Counted from the stretch's first letter, positions 20,542 to 29,681 are shown. The stretch: 58,253 bases of DNA from Prochlorococcus sp. AG-424-P18 (GCA_003213235.1 QCNJ01000010.1:1-58253), one strand, 5' to 3'. The notes: generated by a model from the letters alone, not told the origin. A program made the numbers and translations.

Positions 20542-21648
20542 TTAACTTATGGGAATTAATTTTTCGTTTTTATTATCCCAAATAATATATTTGAAGCAGT
20601 TTGAAAAATCGCTTAATTTTAAGGTCTTTGATTGTAGCAGCAAATGAATGTTTGCTTTATGACAAGCTCTTAAGTTGTAATTAGGTATTCTCTCAGACAG
20701 ATGATGAATGCTGTGAAATGATATGTCTGCTAAAAACCAATTTAGCCAATTAGGTATATCTAAATTGCTACTACCTAAGATCGCTCCGTCTATGAGATCC
20801 CAGTTTTTTGTATTTTTAGCATATGCATTCTCATAGTTATGTTGAACGAAAAAAACGCATATTAAAATTGCTGCTGATAATGTTAATACAATGGAATAAA
20901 ATGATAAGAAAAAAACTAACCCCAACCATTTACACATGTAAATCCACCCTATAATTACTACTACGTTGTTGATTATTAATTCAAACAGCTCACTGAAATT
21001 ATCTCCATAATCAGAAAAAGGTGGTTTTACTCTTGAATTAATTGCTAGAAGTTGAGAAATTTCTCTGTTTTTTATTTTGATATAAGTCTCTTCCAATATA
21101 TCTTTACTGAAATTAAAAATAATAAAAATAAGTCCTAATCTAGGTTTTAAAACTAAGTAAAAAAAACCGCCAGGGAAAAGCATCATCCAGTTTCGACTTA
21201 CTTTATAAAGTATTTGCTCTCTTTTTGAAAGGGATTCATAATCTTCAAGACTTAAAACATCTATTGGCCCCTTATATATTTCCCAATTTCCATTATTTCT
21301 ATGATGAAAGGCATGATCAATTGACCATGACTTCTGAGGAATACCATTAACTAAGCCAAGTAAAAATCCAAAGAAGCGGTTTAATTTCCGTTTTGTAAAA
21401 AGAGAATTATGTCCGCAATCATGCATTAATGAGAATGTTCTAGAAGAGAACAGAGTTAGAAGAACTATAAAAGGTAGCAATAGAAATCCTTTAATAAATA
21501 ATGAAAAAGGTTGATTAATTATTTGGTGGACTATTAACCAAATAGAAATTATAGGGAAGATGGTAGTAATAATTTGATAAGAAGCTCTAATATTATTTCT
21601 TTTTAAAAATGGCTTTATTAAAAAATCAGTTCTATTTACTTTTAGCAT
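20542..21648 (-). CDS. Fatty acid desaturase family protein
   Basis: A 368-residue membrane protein with three histidine boxes: HDCGH at 76-80, HAFHH at 112-116 and HSIHH near 320. Hydrophobic segments lie before the first box and around residue 230-270. The central region (RNNGNWEIYKGPIDVLSLED) differs from the DesA-like protein at 17788, so it is a separate subfamily, perhaps acting on a different acyl position or on another substrate such as a carotenoid. Confidence 0.85.
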   Translation of the reverse strand: MLKVNRTDFLIKPFLKRNNIRASYQIITTIFPIISIWLIVHQIINQPFSLFIKGFLLLPFIVLLTLFSSRTFSLMHDCGHNSLFTKRKLNRFFGFLLGLVNGIPQKSWSIDHAFHHRNNGNWEIYKGPIDVLSLEDYESLSKREQILYKVSRNWMMLFPGGFFYLVLKPRLGLIFIIFNFSKDILEETYIKIKNREISQLLAINSRVKPPFSDYGDNFSELFELIINNVVVIIGWIYMCKWLGLVFFLSFYSIVLTLSAAILICVFFVQHNYENAYAKNTKNWDLIDGAILGSSNLDIPNWLNWFLADISFHSIHHLSERIPNYNLRACHKANIHLLLQSKTLKLSDFSNCFKYIIWDNKNEKLIPIS

Positions 21649-21729
21649 ATTTCTACAATTTGTTTGATACTAACAATTTTTAAAAAGTATTGATTATTTA
21701 ATAAAAAAATTGAAAAATTTTAAATCATA

Positions 21730-21885
21730 CTAAAGAATAAATTCTTTAGACATAGTTCTCAGTTGATCTAGATTTAATCTTTCTAAGTAATTTTTAAAGT
21801 CACTAAGATTCTTATTGGAGTCTGAATTTTTACTCTCGTAAAGAAGACTATTAGAAATTAACTCAATAAGATGATCTTTATCCAT
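21730..21885 (-). CDS. Helical microprotein, 51 aa
   Basis: MDKDHLIELISNSLLYESKN, then SDSNKNLSDFKNYLERLNLD. Soluble, charged, all-helical, with no Cys. Not recognised. Confidence 0.55.
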   Translation of the reverse strand: MDKDHLIELISNSLLYESKNSDSNKNLSDFKNYLERLNLDQLRTMSKEFIL

Positions 21886-21970
21886 AATTCTTTATAGACC
21901 AGAATTCTTGCTTAAAAAATTAAGGTCTTGAATTCGAGATCATTAACCCATCTCTATTAAGAGAAATTTT

Positions 21971-22189
21971 TTATAAATTTTTTAAATCTTGTTTTATTTT
22001 TTCTAATCTCTCATTTAATTCTTTTTGTTCCTTAATTAAGGCTTTTTTCTTTACTGCAAGTTCTTTGTTCAACGGAGAATTGAAATATTTTTGATAAGAG
22101 ACAAAAAAAACTGCTATCGCAACTGCAATGCCAAGAGCACCAATTATTAAAATTGGAGATGAAGGAAAGTCGTAAAATGGAATTGCCAA
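21971..22189 (-). CDS. Membrane-anchored coiled-coil protein, 72 aa
   Basis: One N-terminal membrane helix (about residues 10-30, SSPILIIGALGIAVAIAVFF) followed by a basic then heptad-patterned helix (KKKALIKEQKELNERLEKIK). The layout suggests an anchored structural or scaffolding peptide. Family not recognised. Confidence 0.7.
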   Translation of the reverse strand: MAIPFYDFPSSPILIIGALGIAVAIAVFFVSYQKYFNSPLNKELAVKKKALIKEQKELNERLEKIKQDLKNL

Positions 22190-22399
22190 TGTACTTTATC
22201 TAAAAATCAATTCTAGCTATCTCATAAACAAAAAAATAAGTAATAAATACTTATTCTTTACTAAGATTTATGGTAATAATGCTAGTAATTTTGTAAAAAA
22301 TAAATAAGGTTAATCTTTAATTAAATTTTTAAAATAAGTATTTGTACAGCTGTCAAAGAATGAATAACTAATAATGATTAAACTAGTAAAAAATTTTTC

Positions 22400-22726
22400 A
22401 TGAAAAAAATTATAAATAAAAAACATAATAAAAATGAACCATGGTTTAAATGGTTAACAAGAGAACTAAATTCTTATGAAGCTTTTCAGGATTTCGAATC
22501 AGGCAAGAATCCACGAGATGTAGCAGAGGATTTTATTTATAGAAATAGTTCTGCTATTTCAAAAGTTTTCGAGAATTTTGATGAAGAAGATAAAGATGCA
22601 CTCGATCAGTTTCTTAAATTAACCGAATGCGAGATGCATGTGTTTAGAATTCTTGAAAAACAAATAGAGTCAAGAAATAAGGTAAAATTTGTAGATTTTA
22701 AAAAAAGAAAAAAAATAAAGAGTTAA
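22400..22726 (+). CDS. Conserved helical protein, paralogue of 33189
   Basis: A 108-residue soluble protein. The middle (PRDVAEDFIYRNSSAISKVF, then DEEDKDALDQFLKLTECEMH) aligns with the 88-residue protein at 33189-33455 (PSQIAERFVNENHDSFIQLS, then KNYDALTEFMKLSESELH). Both start with an aromatic WF-x-W-x segment. This copy has a longer basic tail. Function unknown; two copies in one window suggest a small lineage-specific family. Confidence 0.72.
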   Translation: MKKIINKKHNKNEPWFKWLTRELNSYEAFQDFESGKNPRDVAEDFIYRNSSAISKVFENFDEEDKDALDQFLKLTECEMHVFRILEKQIESRNKVKFVDFKKRKKIKS

Positions 22727-22729
22727 TTT

Positions 22730-23065
22730 CTATATAAGTTTATTTTTCCCATTACCAGTTTTACCAAAGCCTAGCCAGATGAACCACAGGATCCATCCGA
22801 AGATAGGTATTAAATTAATAAAGATCCATTTCCAATCTTTTCCAAAATCTTTGATTCTTCTTACATCAATAGCTATTTGAGGAATGATGCAAACTATTCC
22901 ATAAGCATTGAAACCAAACGTTTTTAAAAATATTGGGATAGTTAGGAAAGAAATTATAAGATTCGCTAGCTGAACGAACCACCAATCTGATCGAGATGTG
23001 AATCCTTTGAAGTCTGTAGCTTTAATCCAAAACTCTTTATATGCGTTTAAAAAGTCATTAAACAT
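22730..23065 (-). CDS. DUF805 membrane protein
   Basis: A 111-residue membrane protein with the DUF805 pattern: FNDFLNAYKEFWIKATDFKG with RSDWWF near residue 26, then two or three hydrophobic helices and IDVRRIKDFGKDWKWIF, IPIFGWILWFIWLGF. Members are small inner-membrane proteins of unknown role. It is convergent with the 22400 gene, three bases apart. Confidence 0.88.
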   Translation of the reverse strand: MFNDFLNAYKEFWIKATDFKGFTSRSDWWFVQLANLIISFLTIPIFLKTFGFNAYGIVCIIPQIAIDVRRIKDFGKDWKWIFINLIPIFGWILWFIWLGFGKTGNGKNKLI

Positions 23066-23133
23066 AAATTAAAAGTTCAAAAAATCTAACATTATCTATT
23101 TAATCTTCAACTTATCAAAATATTATTTATTTA

Positions 23134-23298
23134 CTAAATAGGATCAAATAAATTCATATCATTTGAATCTTGTTTTGGGGTCTTATCTTGATTTGGTAAT
23201 GAACAGAATCCGTCTTTGCAAATCATCTTTTGTTTCGCAATACTCGTAGTCTCTGAGAAAATATCTTTGTTATTGTTATTTGAAGAATCTTTCAGCAT
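23134..23298 (-). CDS. Hydrophilic microprotein, 54 aa
   Basis: MLKDSSNNNNKDIFSETTSI, then KMICKDGFCSLPNQ. A C-x4-C pair (CKDGFC) sits in a polar, probably disordered chain. Not recognised. Confidence 0.55.
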   Translation of the reverse strand: MLKDSSNNNNKDIFSETTSIAKQKMICKDGFCSLPNQDKTPKQDSNDMNLFDPI

Positions 23299-23379
23299 TT
23301 ATATAAAAAATTGAATCCAATATTAAATTAATAACTCAATTCATTTTGATAAGCAACAAAATTAATATTAATTATTTAT

Positions 23380-23475
23380 TTACTTTTTTTGATTTGGCAA
23401 GTCTCTCCAAAATAGTGCCATTATATAAATGAATAAAGATATAGAACAGATATAGAGTAAAGAATTTAGATGCAT
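23380..23475 (-). CDS. Membrane microprotein, 31 aa
   Basis: MHLNSLLYICSISLFIYIMA then LFWRDLPNQKK: one membrane helix, basic tail. A clean frame without an obvious ribosome site. Confidence 0.45.
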   Translation of the reverse strand: MHLNSLLYICSISLFIYIMALFWRDLPNQKK

Positions 23476-23723
23476 GTTTATTTATTAAAGTAATTACAAA
23501 GAGAAGACGTTTGAAAAAAGGGATACCAAGAGATTGGTGATTGTTTAACTTAATAATCGATACAAATTCTAATATTTATTTAAGTTTTTTATGCTTTTCC
23601 CAAACTTTAAGAAGAAATAATTTTTAAATTTAGGAATATATCTTTTTAGTTAGTAAAACTTATAAATCTAAGAGTTTTATAAATTTAATGAAAATTCTAT
23701 ATTTTTAAATGATTTTTGAGATT

Positions 23724-23864
23724 TTACGATCTATCGTTATTTATTTCTGAAAGAGCTTTTCTTCCTTCTTTAAGGGTTCTTAAGACCAGCCATGATAGCA
23801 AGGAAATGATAAAAATGGTAAGTGTAATTAGGGAAATGAAAGTCGTATCAATATTGTTAATCAA
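23724..23864 (-). CDS. Membrane microprotein, 46 aa
   Basis: INNIDTTFISLITLTIFIIS forms the membrane part, followed by a helical polar end (RTLKEGRKALSEINNDRS). The TTG at 23864 is the best available start. Not recognised. Confidence 0.5.
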   Translation of the reverse strand: MINNIDTTFISLITLTIFIISLLSWLVLRTLKEGRKALSEINNDRS

Positions 23865-23910
23865 TCTACTGAAAATCTTTTTGGGTTTATAATTCTAAAT
23901 TCAAAAAACT

Positions 23911-24093
23911 TCAAGCATTGGGTCTGGAGTATGCAGGTATAAGCATTCCTCCATCTTGATCGTCATTATTATCATCATCAAATCCTCTACCAAGAAGTAA
24001 CTCGATAATCACTAGTGCTGCTATTGGGTAAAGGCACCATAATAGGGCTGTAAATGGGCTTACTGAAGTGGAAGTTGAATACAATTCTGACAT
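23911..24093 (-). CDS. Membrane protein with acidic DDQDGG motif, 60 aa
   Basis: A Ser/Thr-rich N-terminus, one membrane helix (about residues 15-34) and an acidic tail GFDDDNNDDQDGGMLIPAYS. The peptide at 25231-25365 also has a membrane helix followed by DDDDQDGG, so the two share a rare acidic motif. The Asp cluster could bind divalent metal. No known family identified. Confidence 0.7.
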   Translation of the reverse strand: MSELYSTSTSVSPFTALLWCLYPIAALVIIELLLGRGFDDDNNDDQDGGMLIPAYSRPNA

Positions 24094-24376
24094 GTACAGA
24101 TACTAATCTAAAGAAACAATAATTGTGGATCCTCTCTGAAGTGTTATCCAATATTTATATAAGTATTTTTAAAAAATTTTCTCTTTTGTACGAATAGATC
24201 TTAGGAATGTATTGATATTTTTATTCTTCAATATGAGTTTGAATAATAATTTTATTGAACATACTGAGAGACTAATAATGACAAAATGAATCGCGCAATT
24301 GTTATTTTTTATACTTAACAATATTTGTACAATTTTGATTCAAAAACTATTATTTATCTTGATTTTATAAATTTCT

Positions 24377-24508
24377 ATGTTTTCTTTCACTTTTGATCCT
24401 TTGGCTGCAATATTTGGTATGTCAGGAATTGTAGGATTCTTTTTCTTCGTTTCTGCTGCTAAGGGAACTTCCAGTATCAATACAAAACCAAAAAAGGGAT
24501 TAGATTAG
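24377..24508 (+). CDS. Membrane microprotein, 43 aa
   Basis: MFSFTFDPLAAIFGMSGIVG, then FFFFVSAAKGTSSINTKPKK. One membrane helix and a basic tail. A compact, conserved-looking peptide that could be a small photosynthetic subunit, but I cannot name it. Confidence 0.6.
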   Translation: MFSFTFDPLAAIFGMSGIVGFFFFVSAAKGTSSINTKPKKGLD

Positions 24509-24572
24509 AACTTATTCTTTTAGAAAACTACATTGAAATTTTAAATTTAGCCTTTTAAAGTCTTGTTAATTA

Positions 24573-24743
24573 TTACTTATTCCATTGTTTAGAAATAAAC
24601 TCAAGAAAATCTTTTAGATCCTCTTCAGGACAATTTGTTTGTTTTTGTAAATCAATGCAAGTTTGCTTAATATTTTCAAAGGCCTTTTTTACTATTTCGT
24701 TTTTTTCGATAACCTCAAAATATTCTTGATCAGTAAAAGGCAT
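24573..24743 (-). CDS. Helical microprotein, 56 aa
   Basis: MPFTDQEYFEVIEKNEIVKK, then a helix with C-x9-C (KQTCIDLQKQTNCPEEDL) and an end EFISKQWNK. A good AAAGGGA ribosome site lies before the ATG. The CHCH-like Cys spacing suggests a disulfide helical hairpin. Not recognised. Confidence 0.65.
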   Translation of the reverse strand: MPFTDQEYFEVIEKNEIVKKAFENIKQTCIDLQKQTNCPEEDLKDFLEFISKQWNK

Positions 24744-24834
24744 AATATTAGTTCCCTTTTTGAAAATTATTTACTAACTATATTTTATCTGCATTGACTT
24801 AACAGTAAATAAAGAAAAAATCTTTTTCTTAAAT

Positions 24835-25110
24835 TTAGCTACCCAATCGATAATGTTTTTTAATACTTTTGGTTACTTCCCATTCGCAGCTAAGTCCAGG
24901 AGGAAACTCAACTAGATCTCCAGATTTAATCACGTAAATTTCACCGTTTTGGGTACTTATTTTCGCTTGACCTTCAATAATTAAGCAAATTTCCTTATCA
25001 TCATAATTCCATTGAAATTTGCTTGGCTCACATTCCCAAATAGGCCAACTTTTTATTCCATACTGAATTATTACGCTTGCACTACAGGGGGAAGTTATAA
25101 GAACTTTCAC
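24835..25110 (-). CDS. DUF861-type cupin
   Basis: A 91-residue single-domain cupin: W-P-I-W-E-C-E near residue 22, then KFQWNYDDKEICLIIEGQAK, KSGDLVEFPPGLSCEWEV and a KHYRLG end. This pattern (W-x-Y-D-x-x-E-x-C, then GD-x-v-x-FP-x-GlsC-x-W) is that of DUF861 cupins (EutQ/ureidoglycine relatives). Ligand unknown. Confidence 0.88.
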   Translation of the reverse strand: MKVLITSPCSASVIIQYGIKSWPIWECEPSKFQWNYDDKEICLIIEGQAKISTQNGEIYVIKSGDLVEFPPGLSCEWEVTKSIKKHYRLGS

Positions 25111-25230
25111 GAAATAGTTCGGATGTGTTTTTCCATTTTACAAATAAAAGAAATATTTATTTTCGAGAATGTGTTTTTCTTTACTGTCTTTTATTTTTTT
25201 TCGTTTATTATAAAAAAAAATTTATAATTT

Positions 25231-25365
25231 ATGGATGAGCTTTCTGTATTATCAATTTCGCTATCTATAGCTTCTTTAGGAATATTTTTTTTATTTTTCG
25301 CTTCAAATGATGATGATGACCAAGATGGAGGTAAGTTGATCAAATCACTAGAAAGAATTAATTAA
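25231..25365 (+). CDS. Membrane microprotein with DDDDQDGG motif, 44 aa
   Basis: MDELSVLSISLSIASLGIFF, then LFFASNDDDDQDGGKLIKSL. Membrane helix then acidic loop then a basic-amphipathic end. It shares the acidic motif with the 23911 protein. It ends overlapping the convergent 25362 gene by four bases. Confidence 0.65.
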   Translation: MDELSVLSISLSIASLGIFFLFFASNDDDDQDGGKLIKSLERIN

Positions 25366-25484
25366 TTCCAAGTAAATAAAACATTTATTAGAGATTTATA
25401 ACCTATAAAACCTGCATAAATGCAGCTTAAAAAGATAACATATACTTCCAATGTGCCGAGTCTTTTTTTCTTTAATGTTTTCAT
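25362..25484 (-). CDS. Membrane microprotein, 40 aa
   Basis: MKTLKKKRLGTLEVYVIFLS, then CIYAGFIGYKSLINVLFTWN. A basic N-terminus followed by a membrane helix, the usual inside-positive layout. I prefer this to the opposite frame (25420-25605), whose translation is a less natural, Phe/Ile-rich string. Confidence 0.55.
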   Translation of the reverse strand: MKTLKKKRLGTLEVYVIFLSCIYAGFIGYKSLINVLFTWN

Positions 25485-25561
25485 TGTTTTGAGTGTTTAT
25501 AGGGTAATTTTATTTAATTTGATTTTTATTAACATGAGTATTTTTTACATTAACTCAGAGA

Positions 25562-26434
25562 TTAAAGAATTATTAATGTCAAGCCAAAAAATAAAAAACA
25601 AGTAAAAAATATTATTTTTTTGGTAATTTCTCTTTCCTCAGTCTTAGCAAAAAATAATGAAATTACTGGAGATATGCTTAATAAAGCCCATCCTATTCCT
25701 ATGGGAAGGGTTTTAAAAACAACTTGTTGTAGAAATATTCCTACATTTGTTCCAAGAAGTATTGAAATTAAAAATCTTTTTTTTTGTTTTTTGTCTAAGT
25801 TTTTTAAGAAAAAATTAATCTTAAATCCTTTAAGACTAATTAAAAAAATTATTGCACCTAATAATCTTATTTCAGTTGTAAGGAAAGGAGATAAATTGCT
25901 TTGAAGGAAAACCATCCTTGATAAAAGACCTCCAAGAACAGCACATAAAACTGATAAAAAAGGAAAAGCAAAAATCTTAAAGTTATTTTTTTCTGAGAAA
26001 GAGGAGTTTTCCTCTTTAAAATCGTTACCTTTTCTGAGAATTATAAATAGCGAAGTCGTTACTATAATTATTCCAACCCATGATTTAGTTGTTAAATTTT
26101 CATTAATAAACAATTCCCCTGATAAAGCTGCCATTAATGGAGAAAGAGTTTCTATAGATAAAGTTTTTCTTGTGCCAATTGTTTGTAGTGACTTTAAATA
26201 GAAAGTATCACCTAAACCAATACCTATTATTCCACTAATTAGTAGGATAAATGTGTTTTTTAATTCAGTTGTAGAACTTAGATTGATAAAAGCAGGTATA
26301 AAAATTAAAAAAGCTATTATATTTTTTATTAAATTAATATCTATTGATTTATATTTTTGAGTTTGCGAGCGCCAAATAAAGCAAGCATATGTCCAAGATG
26401 TAGCAGCTCCAAAAGCAGAAAGGATTCCAATCAA
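25562..26434 (-). CDS. EamA/DMT-family transporter
   Basis: A 290-residue membrane protein with about ten hydrophobic helices in two EamA repeats (roughly residues 2-135 and 150-289). SIETLSPLMAALSGELFINE and the second-half PIGIGWALLSISPVISLFFA are the typical repeat segments. Such proteins export or import metabolites; the substrate is not predictable. It stands apart from its neighbours. Confidence 0.88.
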   Translation of the reverse strand: MIGILSAFGAATSWTYACFIWRSQTQKYKSIDINLIKNIIAFLIFIPAFINLSSTTELKNTFILLISGIIGIGLGDTFYLKSLQTIGTRKTLSIETLSPLMAALSGELFINENLTTKSWVGIIIVTTSLFIILRKGNDFKEENSSFSEKNNFKIFAFPFLSVLCAVLGGLLSRMVFLQSNLSPFLTTEIRLLGAIIFLISLKGFKINFFLKNLDKKQKKRFLISILLGTNVGIFLQQVVFKTLPIGIGWALLSISPVISLFFAKTEEREITKKIIFFTCFLFFGLTLIIL

Positions 26435-26455
26435 AACGAATAATTTTTAAAAAAT

Positions 26456-26554
26456 TTATTTTATAAATTGAGTAAATGCTAAAAAGAATACATAAATAAG
26501 AATCAAAACCCCCGGTAAGTACTGAATTAATGATTTGAAATTAATTTTTTTCAT
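26456..26554 (-). CDS. Membrane microprotein, 32 aa
   Basis: MKKINFKSLIQYLPGVLILI then YVFFLAFTQFIK: basic start and one membrane helix. It follows the 26572-26808 gene by 17 bases on the same strand and is probably co-transcribed with it. Confidence 0.6.
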   Translation of the reverse strand: MKKINFKSLIQYLPGVLILIYVFFLAFTQFIK

Positions 26555-26571
26555 GTTTCTAAAATAGTTTT

Positions 26572-26808
26572 TTAAACAGTTTTTTTATTAGTAGGGTACA
26601 AACTCTCTAACTTCTTTCTTCTTTGAATTTTCGCATTAATTCTTTCTTCTTTTTCTTTTTTCTTGATCTCATCATTTATCTTATTTTGTCTATATCCAAA
26701 CCAAAGTAGAACCCAAATAACAGAAGTTATTAAAAGAAGAGCAGTATATTGACCAGTCATAGGAAAACTGGCCTCAGAATATTTAACGTAAGAAAATAAC
26801 AAGCTCAT
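26572..26808 (-). CDS. Small membrane protein, 78 aa
   Basis: One membrane helix (about residues 21-38, TALLLITSVIWVLLWFGY) followed by a charged, probably coiled-coil tail (QNKINDEIKKKEKEERINAK). A Tyr/Ser-rich N-terminus may be periplasmic or lumenal. Family not recognised; a conserved cyanobacterial layout. Confidence 0.65.
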   Translation of the reverse strand: MSLLFSYVKYSEASFPMTGQYTALLLITSVIWVLLWFGYRQNKINDEIKKKEKEERINAKIQRRKKLESLYPTNKKTV

Positions 26809-26994
26809 TTAATTAACTTAATGCATAAAAATAACGACTGTGTTGATTTTTCTAGAAATTTAAAAATTATAGAGTCGTAGCAATTTAATATGTAGTTTTA
26901 AAGTTTTATATTTATTTTTTTATGGTTTTTGGGACTAATTTTTCTTCATAACTACTTGCTATTATCAGATTGAAGCATATTAAATAATAAGTTT

Positions 26995-28239
26995 TTGGAA
27001 CCTTTTGATTTAGCAGTTGTTGGAGGCGGTGCAGCCGGTTTTATGACAGCAGTAACTGCTGCTGAAAATGGAGTAAAAAGAATAATAATTCTTGAAGGAA
27101 CTTCAAAACTTATGGAGAAAGTAAGGATTAGTGGAGGGGGAAGATGTAACGTCACTAATGCGACATGGATACCAAATGAACTAATTGATAATTACCCCAG
27201 AGGTGGAATTCAGCTCTTGGAATCATTTAATCGTTTTGCTGCTGGAGATATATACGATTGGTTTGAGAAAAAAGGTTTAAAATTAAAAATTGAGGAAGAT
27301 CTAAGAGTATTCCCAGTGTCTAATTCTTCTTCAGATGTTATTGATTGTTTGAGAAAAAGTGCTTTATCAAAAAACGTAGAGATAATAACAAAATTTTTTG
27401 TAAAAGAAATTGCAAAAACTCCAGATAATATATTCAATATTTTTAGTCTTAAAAAAGCAAAGGTAACTGCAAAAAATATTATTCTTTCAACTGGAGGTAA
27501 TCCAAGCGGATATAAATTAGCTCAAAATCTTGGACACACCATTGTTAAACCTGTACCATCGCTTTTTACTTTTTCCACAAAAGAACCAAATTTGGATGAA
27601 TGTAGTGGGGTATCGATAAGGGGCATAGATATAGAAATTAATTTAAACAATAAGAATTTTCAAAATAGAGGCGATTTACTAATAACGCATTGGGGGTTTA
27701 GTGGGCCAGCAGTATTAAAACTTTCATCAATTGCAGCAAGGGAACTTTATAGCCAAAAATATAAATTTAATTTAATTATTAAATGGTCTTCTTTAAGTTA
27801 TGAAGAGTTAAAAGAAAAAATTAATTATTTAAGATTAAACAAAGGTAAGGTGAATCTTATTAATAGTAGACCTGTTCCACTATTAACAAAAAGATTATGG
27901 ATTTTTTTATTAAAGAAAATAGGTATTGATAAAGAGAAAAAGTGGGCTGATTTACTGGCGGATGAAAGAGAGAAAATGATAAATACTTTAATGAGGGATA
28001 AATATATAATTTCGGGCAAAGGTCCATTTGGAGAGGAATTTGTTACTTCCGGAGGCGTAAAAATTAATGAGGTTAATTTTAAAAGTATGGAGAGCTTAAT
28101 TTGTCCAGGGTTATTTTTTTCTGGAGAAGTTTTGGATGTTGATGGGATCACTGGTGGATTTAATTTTCAACATTGTTGGACAAGTGGATGGATCGCTGGG
28201 ATGGCAGTCTCAAAGTTAAATCAATCAATAATGAATTAA
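26995..28239 (+). CDS. HI0933-like flavoprotein (NAD(P)/FAD oxidoreductase)
   Basis: A 414-residue protein beginning with the FAD-binding VVGGGAAGFMTA (residues 8-19) and the family segment KVRISGGGRCNVTN (about 42-55). It ends with the second flavin-contact pattern GLFFSGEVLDVDGITGGFNF, then GWIAG. This is the HI0933/YhiN class (TIGR00275), predicted FAD-dependent oxidoreductases of unknown substrate. TTG start, directly before the FAD motif. Confidence 0.92.
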   Translation: MEPFDLAVVGGGAAGFMTAVTAAENGVKRIIILEGTSKLMEKVRISGGGRCNVTNATWIPNELIDNYPRGGIQLLESFNRFAAGDIYDWFEKKGLKLKIEEDLRVFPVSNSSSDVIDCLRKSALSKNVEIITKFFVKEIAKTPDNIFNIFSLKKAKVTAKNIILSTGGNPSGYKLAQNLGHTIVKPVPSLFTFSTKEPNLDECSGVSIRGIDIEINLNNKNFQNRGDLLITHWGFSGPAVLKLSSIAARELYSQKYKFNLIIKWSSLSYEELKEKINYLRLNKGKVNLINSRPVPLLTKRLWIFLLKKIGIDKEKKWADLLADEREKMINTLMRDKYIISGKGPFGEEFVTSGGVKINEVNFKSMESLICPGLFFSGEVLDVDGITGGFNFQHCWTSGWIAGMAVSKLNQSIMN

Positions 28240-28358
28240 TAAGTAATAAATCAGTAAGTAACATTTCAATAAGTTTATCTTTTTTTTATTAAGTATTAGA
28301 CGGAAAAAGTTTTTTGGTGAAACTTTAATTTTAAAGTTTTAATTATTGGTGAAGATTA

Positions 28359-29108
28359 ATGCAGAATCTTGTATCAAAAAAAGAAGAAGAGGAAAGGAGA
28401 TTAAAAGCTTTAGCAGAATATAGGATTTTGGGAACCAAGCCAGAATCATGTTATGACGATATTACAAAAATTGCTGCTACAACCTGTAATGTGCCTATTT
28501 CTTTAATGACATTGGTAGACAAAGATAAACAATGGTTTAAATCCAAAATAGGACTTCAAATATCAGAAACTAGAAGAGATTGGTCTTTTTGTACCCATGC
28601 AATAAAAGAAAATAGTCCATTAATTATTCATGATGCTTTCCAAGATGAAAGATTTATAAATAATCCATTAGTAACAGGAGACCCCAAGATTCGTTTTTAT
28701 GCAGGTTTTCCCCTTAGAAATAGTGATGGTAATAAACTTGGAACTCTTTGTGTAATAGATAGAAAGCCAGGAAATCTAACTACACAACAATTCAATATTA
28801 TGGAATTATTATCCAAGCAAATAGTTTCATTTTTAGAGCTTAGAAAAAAGTCATTGAACTTGCTAGATGCATTGTCTAACTTGCACAAACAGGAAGGTAT
28901 TTTATCTGTCTGTTCATATTGCAGAGAAGTGAAAAATAAGGAGGGCGATTGGATGCATTTAGAAAAATATCTTTCGAAAATTAGTGATATTAGATTCAGT
29001 CATGGGGTTTGTGATAATTGTATGGAAAAACATTTCCCAGATGTAATCGAAGTATGGAATAAAAAGGATTTTTTTGAAGATGGCCAGAAAAGTTATTTAG
29101 AGTCTTAG
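28359..29108 (+). CDS. GAF-domain protein with C-terminal Cys motif
   Basis: A 249-residue soluble protein. Residues about 20-165 form a GAF domain (ITKIAATTCNVPISLMTLVD, DWSFCTHAI, FYAGFPLRNSDGNKLGTLCV). The C-terminal 60 residues hold CSYCREVKN, DWMHLEKYLS and FSHGVCDNCM. That segment is normally found beside histidine kinase or receiver domains, but no kinase, cyclase or GGDEF domain is fused here. It could be a stand-alone sensor that acts on a partner protein. Ligand unknown. Confidence 0.88.
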   Translation: MQNLVSKKEEEERRLKALAEYRILGTKPESCYDDITKIAATTCNVPISLMTLVDKDKQWFKSKIGLQISETRRDWSFCTHAIKENSPLIIHDAFQDERFINNPLVTGDPKIRFYAGFPLRNSDGNKLGTLCVIDRKPGNLTTQQFNIMELLSKQIVSFLELRKKSLNLLDALSNLHKQEGILSVCSYCREVKNKEGDWMHLEKYLSKISDIRFSHGVCDNCMEKHFPDVIEVWNKKDFFEDGQKSYLES

Positions 29109-29195
29109 ATTTAATACTTTGCTATTAAGTTATTAATTTATTTCTAAACAAATTCTTTATTTGGTGGTTAGGATTGTATAAATTTTGACTCGAAC

Positions 29196-29681
29196 ATGTT
29201 ATTAGGAACTTTATTAACAGGTGAAATTGCTAAAAGTGCATTAGTAGCATATGTTCATTATTTAGGAATTATTTTGTGTTTCGGCTCTCTTTTGTTTGAA
29301 AGATTGACTCTCAAAGTAGGTCTTAATAGAAATGAGACGATCTCAATGATAATTGCAGATGTGGTTTATGGTTTAGCAGGAGTTGCGATATTAGTTACTG
29401 GGATTTTGCGTGTTAAGTATTTTGGTCAAGGAGGTGATTTCTATACAGGTAACCCTGTGTTTTGGATAAAGGTTTCTCTTTATATTCTTGTGGGATTACT
29501 TTCTTTATACCCAACAACAACATATATCCTCTGGGCAATTCCACTAAGTAAGAATAAACTACCTGAAATTTCAGAAAACCTAGTGAAGAGGTTTAGACTA
29601 ATCATTACCACCGAATTAGTTGGCTTTGCAACAATACCTTTTTTCGCAACTCTTATGGCTAGAGGTATAGGTTTAGGTTGA
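29196..29681 (+). CDS. DUF2214 membrane protein
   Basis: A 161-residue protein with four membrane helices. HYLGIILCFGSLLFERLTLK and GLAGVAILVTGILRVKYFGQ with YTGNPVFWIKVSLYILVGLL match DUF2214, a small conserved bacterial family of unknown role. The conserved His (residue 22) and Arg/Lys in membrane regions could bind haem or protons. It overlaps the next gene by four bases, implying coupling. Confidence 0.85.
   Translation: MLLGTLLTGEIAKSALVAYVHYLGIILCFGSLLFERLTLKVGLNRNETISMIIADVVYGLAGVAILVTGILRVKYFGQGGDFYTGNPVFWIKVSLYILVGLLSLYPTTTYILWAIPLSKNKLPEISENLVKRFRLIITTELVGFATIPFFATLMARGIGLG

Noticed and set aside
25420..25605. Plus-strand open frame of 61 codons
   Set aside because: The opposite strand holds a better 40-codon membrane peptide, and the 3' part runs into the EamA transporter gene.
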